Shown one piece after another: positions 58,051 through 64,000 of a DNA stretch of 64,000 bases. The stretch lies in contig NZ_BSUM01000001.1 of the NCBI RefSeq assembly GCF_030161595.1, positions 2,480,001 through 2,544,000 on the forward strand, read 5' to 3'. The translations under genes were made by a program, and so were the position numbers. How positions within the stretch are numbered: position 1 is the stretch's first letter; every line of letters starts with the position of its first letter. Source of the DNA: Litorihabitans aurantiacus. GTDB taxonomy: Bacteria; Actinomycetota; Actinomycetes; Actinomycetales; Beutenbergiaceae. Under the pieces are notes generated by a model. It saw only the letters and a program-made list of their open reading frames with translations. It was not told the DNA's origin and searched no databases.

Positions 58051-59100
58051 TCAGTCCTCGAGCGCGAAGGTGGTGTAGCGGTCCACGTTGCTGGCGTCCA
58101 GGAGCACGCAGTCGATCGACTGCTTCTCCGGCTGACCCGTCTCACCCGTGCGGATGAAGAGGTCGGCCTGCTCCACGGCCATCTCGGCGATCTGCACGGC
58201 CGGCTGGAGACCGGTGGCGAGCATCTTGCCGTCCTTGATCGCCTGCACGGCGTCGGGGCTGCCGTCGAAACCGGCGATGGTGACCTGGCCGGTCAGACCG
58301 GCCGCGTCGACGGCGGCCACGGCGCCGAGCGCCATGGTGTCGTTGCCCGCGATGATGCCCTTGACGTCCGGGTTCGCCTGGAGCAGCGTCTGCACCTTGG
58401 TGAACGCCTCCTGCTGGTCCCAGTTGGCCGTCTCCTGCGCGACCATCTCGAGGCCCTCGTACTGGTCGATCACGGCGTGGTAGGCGTCCGAGCGGACGGC
58501 GGCGTTCGTGTCGGTCTCGCGGCCGAGGAGCTCGATGTAGGTGCCCTCGCCCTCCATGGCGGCCACGAAGGACTCACCCACGAGGCCGGCGCCCTGGGAG
58601 TTGTTCGCGACGATCTGGGACTTGGCGATGCCCGTCTCGTTGATCTCGCGGTCGATGAGGAACACCGGGATGCCGGCGTCCTCGGCCTTCTGCACGGCTC
58701 CGACGGTGACGTCGGCGCCCGCGTTGTCGAGGATGATCGCCACGGCGCCGTTGGAGATGGCCGTGTCGATGAGCTCGCTCTGCTTGTTCGGGTCGTCGTC
58801 GTGGCTGTCGGCCTGGGCCTCGTAGCCCAGCTCCTCCGCGGCCGCGACGGCGGCGTCCGCCTCAGCCTTGAAGAAGACGTTCGAGTTCGACGGCGTGATG
58901 ACGGCGATGAGGCCGCCCGCCTCACCCGTGGCCGCGGGCTCGGTGGTCTCGCTCTCGCTCGCGCTGGAGCTGGAGCTGGACGAGGGGTCCTCGGGTGCCG
59001 AGCTGGTGGCCTCGCCGCTGCCGCCGCCGGAGCACGCGGCGAGCAGCATGGCCGAGACGGTCGCAGCGATCACTGCGCCCTTGCGGATGGTGCGTCGCAT
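58051..59100 (-). CDS. Ribose-type sugar-binding lipoprotein (RbsB-like)
   Basis: A 349-residue periplasmic-binding type 1 lipoprotein. The lipobox LAAC puts the lipidated Cys at residue 23. An approximately 40-residue Ser/Glu-rich tether follows, then the ligand domain (LIAVITPSNSNVFFKAEADA, IILDNAGADVTV, FLIDREIN, GIIAGNDTMALGAVAAV). AGGAGG and a nearer AGGAG precede ATG 59100, which I prefer to the GTG at 59163. It works with the downstream-numbered permease and ATPase. The ligand is probably a monosaccharide; D-apiose is the contextual guess. Confidence 0.92.
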   Translation of the reverse strand: MRRTIRKGAVIAATVSAMLLAACSGGGSGEATSSAPEDPSSSSSSSASESETTEPAATGEAGGLIAVITPSNSNVFFKAEADAAVAAAEELGYEAQADSHDDDPNKQSELIDTAISNGAVAIILDNAGADVTVGAVQKAEDAGIPVFLIDREINETGIAKSQIVANNSQGAGLVGESFVAAMEGEGTYIELLGRETDTNAAVRSDAYHAVIDQYEGLEMVAQETANWDQQEAFTKVQTLLQANPDVKGIIAGNDTMALGAVAAVDAAGLTGQVTIAGFDGSPDAVQAIKDGKMLATGLQPAVQIAEMAVEQADLFIRTGETGQPEKQSIDCVLLDASNVDRYTTFALED

Positions 59101-59131
59101 CTCCTGATACCTCCTGTGATTCTGTGTGGGC

Positions 59132-60259
59132 CTACGCGGACGCGACAGGCTGGGACTTCGCAAGCTCGCGCTTGACGCTCTGGGCGGCCTGGGCCGCCGC
59201 CCTGGCCTTCTTGAGACGCTCCTGGCTCTGGTCGAGGATCACGGCGAGCACGATCACGAGACCCTTGATGACGGTCTGCCAGAAGCTGGAGACCCCGACG
59301 AGCACGAGCCCGTCGGAGAGGAAGCCGATGACGAAGGCACCGATGAGGGCGCCCTTGACGGTGCCGCGGCCGCCGGCGAGGGAGGCCCCGCCGATCACGA
59401 CGGCGGCGATCGCGTTGAGCTCGAACGACTGGCCGGTCTGGGGTGCGGCCGAGGTGAGCTCCGAGGCGATGATGAGGCCGGCCATCCCGGCGCACAGGCC
59501 CGAGATGACGTAGACGCGCATCTTCACGGACTTCACGAGGACGCCGGACAGCTGGGCGGCGCGCTCGTTGCCGCCGGTCGCGTACAGGTGGCGGCCGAAG
59601 CGCGTGCGCGTAGCCAGCACCCAGATCACGACGGCGAAGATCACCATGATCCAGATCGCCGTCGGGATGCCGAGCGGGCGGGCGATGCCGAGGAAGGAGA
59701 ACCCGGTGTTGCCGAGGTCGGCCTCGCCCTGCAGGCGCGGGAAGGTCGAACCGTTCGAGATCAGCAGCGCGGCGCCGCGGGCGATGTACATCGTGCCGAG
59801 CGTCGCGATGAAGGGCGCGACGTTGAACCTCGTGATCAACCACCCGTTCAGCGCCCCGACGAGACCGCCGACGGCGAGCGAGATCACCACCACGACCCAC
59901 ACCGCCGGGTAGGCGGTGGTGTCGAACAGCGACAGCTCCCACCCCTGGAGCATCACTCCCGCCACGATGCCCGACAGGCCCACGATCGAGCCGACCGACA
60001 GGTCGATCCCGCCGGTGATGATCACGAGCAGCATCCCCAGCGCGAGGATCGCGTTGTAGGCGACGTGCTTGGTCATCACGATGAGGTTCGTGGGCGTCAG
60101 GAACGCGTCCGTCATCAGCGAGAAGATCAGCACCAGCACGATGAGGGCGACGAACGCCCGCTGGTCGAGCAGGAACTCGCCCACGCCCCGGTTGCCGAGG
60201 ATCCGGCGTCGGGCCTGGGCCGTGGCGCTCACGGGCGCCGAGCCGTTCTGGGTGGTCAT
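59132..60259 (-). CDS. Ribose-type ABC transporter permease (RbsC-like)
   Basis: A 375-residue permease of the branched-chain/ribose type with about ten hydrophobic helices. Family signatures are ALGMLLVIITGGIDLSVGSI, LVGALNGWLITRFNVAPFIA and IGGASLAGGRGTVKGALIGA. The ATG at 60259 overlaps the ATPase stop by 4 bp. The longer open frame upstream is antisense to nothing functional and only reflects overlap with the ATPase gene. Confidence 0.93.
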   Translation of the reverse strand: MTTQNGSAPVSATAQARRRILGNRGVGEFLLDQRAFVALIVLVLIFSLMTDAFLTPTNLIVMTKHVAYNAILALGMLLVIITGGIDLSVGSIVGLSGIVAGVMLQGWELSLFDTTAYPAVWVVVVISLAVGGLVGALNGWLITRFNVAPFIATLGTMYIARGAALLISNGSTFPRLQGEADLGNTGFSFLGIARPLGIPTAIWIMVIFAVVIWVLATRTRFGRHLYATGGNERAAQLSGVLVKSVKMRVYVISGLCAGMAGLIIASELTSAAPQTGQSFELNAIAAVVIGGASLAGGRGTVKGALIGAFVIGFLSDGLVLVGVSSFWQTVIKGLVIVLAVILDQSQERLKKARAAAQAAQSVKRELAKSQPVASA

Positions 60260-61884
60260 CGCGGGTCCTCGTCGCTGGTGGGGTGGTCGGTGAAGAAGGT
60301 GGCGGCCTCGACGGCGTCCGCCGTGCCGGCGGGACCCGTCGCGGTGGCCGACGTGTCGGCGGTGGCCATGAGCAGCTCGCGGTCGGTGGTGCGCGGATCG
60401 AGCTCGGCGACGATCTCGCCGCGGGCCATCACGAGGATGCGGTCGCAGGCGTAGAGCACCTCGCCGACCTCCGACGTCGCGAACAGCACCGCGCGCCCGG
60501 TGCGCGCCTGCGCCGCCACCAGCGCGAAGATGTCGGCCTTGGCGCCGACGTCGATCCCGCGCGTGGGCTCGTCGAGCACCAGCACGCGGGGCGAGGTCAG
60601 CAGGGCCTTGCCGATGACGACCTTCTGCTGGTTCCCGCCCGAGAGCGAGCCGATCGGGGCGTCGAAGCTCGCGGTCTTCACGCGCACCTTCGCGCCGGTC
60701 TCGGTCACGGCGGCGCTCTCGGCGCGCCGCGAGACGAAGCCGCGGCGCACGAACGAGGTCACGGCCGAGACCGCCATGTTGGCGCCGACGGAGAGCGTCT
60801 GCACCAGCCCGTCCCGCTGGCGGTCCTCGGGGACCAGGATCAGCCCCTCCTCGATCCGCGCGGCGACGTCCTTGCGGGCGAGGTCGACGCCGTCGAGCTC
60901 CACCGCGCCGCCAAGGATCCGGTTGCGCCCGGCGAGCGCCTCGAGCAGCTCGGTGCGCCCGGCGCCCATGAGCCCGTATATGCCGATGACCTCGCCGGCG
61001 TGCAGGTCGAAGCTCACGCCGCGCACGGCCAGCCGGCCGGGGGTGTCGGGGTCGGCGACGACGAGGTCGCGCACCGACAGCAGCACCTCCCCGGGGTCGT
61101 GCGCCATCGGCGCGTAGAGGTCGCCCTCCTCCCGCCCGACCATCTGCGTGACGATCCAGCCGAGGTCCACGTCGGCCATCGGGGCCTCGGCCACGATGCG
61201 GCCGTCGCGGAGCACGACGGCGGTGTCGGCGAGCTCGAGGCACTCGTCGAGGTGGTGGGAGATGTAGACGATCGAGACGCCGCGGCTCGTGAGGTCCCGG
61301 ATGACGCGGAAGAGCACCTCGACCTCGGCGTGCGAGAGCGCGGAGGTCGGCTCGTCCATGATCAGCACGCGGGCGTCCTCGCTGAGGGCGCGGGCGATCT
61401 CGACGAGCTGCTGCTGCCCCAGCCGGAGGTCGCCGGCGAGCATCGTGGGGTCGAGCGGCTCCTCGAGCCGCGCCAGGAACTCCGCCGCCGCGCGCCGCTG
61501 GGCGCCGAAGTCGACCATGCCGCCGCGGGTCTCCTCGCGCGCCAGGAAGATGTTGTCGGCGATCGAGAGGTTGGGGCAGAGGTTGAGCTCCTGGTGGATG
61601 ATCGCGACGCCGTGCGCCACCGCCTCGGTGGGCGAGCGGAAGTCGACGGGCTCGCCGTCGAGCGTGATCGTGCCCGTGGAGGGCTGCTCGACGCCGGCGA
61701 GGATCTTCATCAGCGTGGACTTGCCCGCGCCGTTCTCGCCGATCAGCGCGGTGACCTCGCCGACGCGCAGCTCGAAGTCGACGCCGCGGAGCGCGTGCGT
61801 GCCGCCGTAGGCCTTCGTGACCGCCTCGGCGCGCATGACGACCTCGCCGCGGGTCGTCACCGGCGCCGTCACCGGGGCGGACAT
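60256..61884 (-). CDS. Ribose-type sugar ABC transporter ATPase (RbsA-like)
   Basis: A 542-residue protein with two fused ATPase domains. The first has Walker A GENGAGKST, signature LRLGQQQLVEIARAL and Walker B VLIMDEPTSAL. The second has the degenerate Walker A GLMGAGRTELLEAL, signature LSGGNQQKVVIGKAL and VLVLDEPTRGIDVGAK. This layout is diagnostic for monosaccharide (CUT2) importers. A Thr/Ala-rich C-terminal tail extends past the usual end. Its start shares TGATG with the DUF2291 stop. Confidence 0.95.
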   Translation of the reverse strand: MSAPVTAPVTTRGEVVMRAEAVTKAYGGTHALRGVDFELRVGEVTALIGENGAGKSTLMKILAGVEQPSTGTITLDGEPVDFRSPTEAVAHGVAIIHQELNLCPNLSIADNIFLAREETRGGMVDFGAQRRAAAEFLARLEEPLDPTMLAGDLRLGQQQLVEIARALSEDARVLIMDEPTSALSHAEVEVLFRVIRDLTSRGVSIVYISHHLDECLELADTAVVLRDGRIVAEAPMADVDLGWIVTQMVGREEGDLYAPMAHDPGEVLLSVRDLVVADPDTPGRLAVRGVSFDLHAGEVIGIYGLMGAGRTELLEALAGRNRILGGAVELDGVDLARKDVAARIEEGLILVPEDRQRDGLVQTLSVGANMAVSAVTSFVRRGFVSRRAESAAVTETGAKVRVKTASFDAPIGSLSGGNQQKVVIGKALLTSPRVLVLDEPTRGIDVGAKADIFALVAAQARTGRAVLFATSEVGEVLYACDRILVMARGEIVAELDPRTTDRELLMATADTSATATGPAGTADAVEAATFFTDHPTSDEDPR

Positions 61885-62542
61885 CAGCCGACCTCGATCG
61901 AGACGGGAACGATCGTCACGTGCGTGACCTCGCCGCCCGTCTTGGAGGCCCAGGTGGTGCCGCCGACGACCGTGATCTCGCTGCCGATCATCGTGGTGAG
62001 GTCGAGGTCGGAGTACACGTCGGCCGCCGCGAGCTTGTTCAGCTCGATCGCGACGTTCTGGTACTCGGTCTGGTTCGCGAAGTCGCCGAACGTCAGCTCG
62101 GCGCCCGCGTCGCGCAGCGCCGTGGAGGACCCGAGCGGTGGGACCGCGACGCCGACCGTGATCCCCTCGGGCATCCCGGCGACCTCGAGCCCGACCTCGC
62201 CGAACGCACCCTCCGCGACCGTGCCGGTGGCCGTCACGGGGTAGCTGAACGGCTTGCCCTCCCCTCGCGCCGGCCCAGCTCCTCGCCCGTCGCGTCGGGG
62301 TCGGCGAGCACCCGGGTCGCGAGGTCGGAGACCTCGACCGCGCGGTCGGTCAGGGAGGGCACGATCACGTCCTCGTAGTTGAGGTCGGCGAACTCGACCG
62401 CGGTGTCCGCCGCGATCACGGCGTCACCAGCGCCGACGAACGTCGTGCTGGCGGCCATACCGCCGAGCAGCAGTGCGCCCAGCACGGGCGCCACCACGAC
62501 GCCCCGGCGCCACAGCGGCCGATGAGTGGGGGTGGTGCTCAC
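61884..62542 (-). CDS. DUF2291 membrane-anchored protein of sugar ABC operons; one frameshift
   Basis: About 219 residues after adding one base at the C run 62261-62264, which joins ELGRREGE to GKPFSYPVTATGTV. An N-terminal helix (VVVAPVLGALLLGGMAAST) anchors an extracytoplasmic domain ending in ASKTGGEVTHVTIVPVSI. DUF2291 proteins are uncharacterised but recur beside ribose-type importers. The GTG start at 62542 overlaps the kinase stop by 4 bp, and its stop overlaps the ATPase start. The shift is probably an error. Confidence 0.78.
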
Positions 62543-64000
62543 GGCGTCCTCCTTCGTTCCGGCGCCGCCTCGTCGCTCGAGGTGGGTGCGCCCAGGGGTG
62601 GTGCGGGTACAGGTGGTGCGGGTACGGGTGGTGCGGGTGCGTCTGCTGGTCGGGTGGGCACGGGTGTGCCGCGCGAGCGGGCGACGGCGGTGCGCCACGC
62701 CTCCCGGCGGGCGCGGCGCTCGTCGTCGTCGATCGCCGGGGTGACGACCCGCTGCGGCTGCGACGGCGAGGACGACGCGTCCACCTCCGCCCGCGGCCAC
62801 GTGTGGCCGAGCCCCTGCGCGGCGAGCATGGCCGCGCCGAGCGCGGAAGCCTCGGGCTCGCCCGAGACGTGCACGGGACGACCGAGCAGGTCGGCCTGGA
62901 TCTGCATCAGCAGCGCGGAGGCGGTCGCGCCGCCGTCGGCGTGCAGCACGCCCAGGTGCGCCGCGCCGTCGGACTCCATCGCCTCCACGACGTCGCAGAC
63001 CTGGTGCGCGACGGCGTCGAACGCCGCCCGCGCGAGGTCCGCGCCGGTCGTGCCACCGGTGATGCCGGCCAGCAGGCCGGTGGCGCCGCGGTCGAAGTAG
63101 GGGGCGCCGAGGCCGGAGAAGGCCGGCACGAACGCGAGGCCGGGCTCGGCGCGCGCCGCGAGCTCGCCCAGGGCGACGACGTCGCCCCCGTGAGCAGCTG
63201 CGCCATCCACGTGAGCGCGGCGCCGCTGGCGACGATGTTGCCCTCGCGGGCGAAGGCGGGCGCGCCGGTGAGCCACGCGAGCGTCGCGGCGATGCCCGAC
63301 GGCGCGGACTCCGCGCTCGCGGCGCCCACCATGACCGAGGAGCCGGTGCCGTAGGTGGCCTTGCCCTCGCCCGGCCGGCCACCCGCGTGGTGGAACAGCG
63401 CGGCGTGGGAGTCCGCCAGGACCGCCAGGACGGGGACGCCGGCCGGGATCCGGCCGCCGGGGCGGGTGCGGCCGGGGAGCGCGTCGGAGCGGTGGACCGG
63501 GGCGAGCGCCGTGGTCGGGACGCCGAACGCCGCGCACAGCTCGGCGTCCCACTGCTGCGACGCGAGGTCGAGCAGGAGGGTGCGCGAGGCGTTGCCGGCC
63601 TCGGTGGCGTGCTCCCCCGTGAGTCGGGCGAGCAGGTAGGTGTCGATCGTGCCGAGGCGGGCGCCCGACGGGCGGTCGGCCGCCTCCAGGAGCCAGCGCA
63701 TCTTGGGCGCGGAGAACATGGGGTCGAGATCGAGCCCGGTGCGGCGGCGCACGTCGGCGGCGAGACCGGGCTCGCGACGCGCGAGGTCGGCGCACGCGTC
63801 GGCCGTGCGGGCGTCCTGCCAGCCGAGCACCGGACCGAGCGGCGCGCCGTCCGCGTCCCACACGGCGACCGACTCGCGCTGGTTGGAGATCGCCACGCCC
63901 GCGAGCGCCGGTTCGTCGGCGGCACGCAGGACGTCGTCGACGGCGGCCTCGGTCGCCTCCCAGATCTCCTGCGCGTCCTGCTCGACCCACCCGGGCGCCG
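62539..64000 (-). CDS. FGGY carbohydrate kinase (candidate D-apulose kinase), 5' end outside the window; one frameshift
   Basis: Only the C-terminal ~490 residues are visible; the start lies past base 64000. The protein resembles the glycerol-kinase branch: WVEQDAQEIW, ISNQRESVAVWD, GWQDARTAD, ATYGTGSSVMVG, FVPAFSGLGAPYFDRGATG and HADGGATASALLMQIQAD. The frame breaks at the C run 63185-63189; one added base joins MAQLLTG to GDVVALGELA. The C terminus carries a repetitive Pro/Ala tail (PPVPAPPVPAPP). As the first visible gene of the operon it should phosphorylate the sugar made by the TIM-barrel isomerase. Substrate assignment is inference. Confidence 0.87.
   Translation of the reverse strand, partial: GARVGRAGRAGDLGGDRGRRRRRPACRRRTGARGRGDLQPARVGRRVGRGRRAARSGARLAGRPHGRRVRRPRASRARSRRRRAPPHRARSRPHVLRAQDALAPGGGRPPVGRPPRHDRHLPARPTHGGARHRGRQRLAHPPARPRVAAVGRRAVRGVRRPDHGARPGPPLRRAPRPHPPRRPDPGRRPRPGGPGGLPRRAVPPRGWPAGRGQGHLRHRLLGHGGRRERGVRAVGHRRDARVAHRRARLRPRGQHRRQRRRAHVDGAAAHGGDVVALGELAARAEPGLAFVPAFSGLGAPYFDRGATGLLAGITGGTTGADLARAAFDAVAHQVCDVVEAMESDGAAHLGVLHADGGATASALLMQIQADLLGRPVHVSGEPEASALGAAMLAAQGLGHTWPRAEVDASSSPSQPQRVVTPAIDDDERRARREAWRTAVARSRGTPVPTRPADAPAPPVPAPPVPAPPLGAPTSSDEAAPERRRTP

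Noticed and set aside
60283-62244. A plus-strand open frame of 653 codons
   Set aside because: Antisense to the RbsA-like ATPase, which has full family motifs; low-complexity product.

Overview
This window is chromosomal DNA of a very GC-rich Gram-positive actinobacterium. Gene content, the ppa-dacB-metalloprotease-tilS-hpt-ftsH order and the plant-polysaccharide enzymes point to Micrococcales, near Cellulomonas or its relatives; the species cannot be read from the window. About 45 genes are visible. I found no rRNA, tRNA, CRISPR array, IS element or phage gene.

Region 1 (1-16250) is housekeeping. It holds an OmpR-type regulator with an eroded receiver, two PH-domain membrane proteins, a DUF3180 protein, a FolB-FolK fusion that looks degenerate, a surface GH20 hexosaminidase, ftsH, hpt, tilS, a zinc metalloprotease, dacB and ppa. 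The folE and folP genes expected between ftsH and folB are absent; the GH20 gene sits there instead.

Region 2 (16290-27020) holds an NlpC/P60 wall hydrolase, metY-metX for methionine synthesis, a maleylpyruvate isomerase-like protein, a DUF222-HNH protein, a YdeI-like protein and a secreted DUF1593 protein with three SLH-like repeats. Region 3 (27170-32250) is an oleA-oleBC-oleD operon for long-chain olefins plus a small membrane protein. recQ follows.

Region 4 (34185-53900) is a sugar-utilisation locus. A six-gene minus-strand operon (GH42-GH31-GH43-GH95-GH43-GH1) has every junction overlapping by 4 bp. It is divergent from a LacI regulator, and next to it are an ABC importer and a GH3 enzyme. 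None of the hydrolases has a signal peptide, and together they fit cytoplasmic breakdown of imported fucosylated xyloglucan oligosaccharides. Three related palindromes centred on CGAAGCGCTTCG look like the LacI operators.

Region 5 (53916-64000, running off the end) is a second minus-strand operon: FGGY kinase, DUF2291 protein, ribose-type ABC importer, TIM-barrel isomerase, two-subunit transketolase and a SorC-type regulator. This matches the described transketolase route for D-apiose, a branched plant-wall sugar, although the substrate is inferred.

Reading note: twelve genes are interrupted by fifteen apparent one-base deletions, nearly all in C or G runs of 4-5. The bias towards deletions in homopolymers suggests sequencing or assembly errors rather than pseudogenes. 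Coordinates for those genes span the reconstructed gene.
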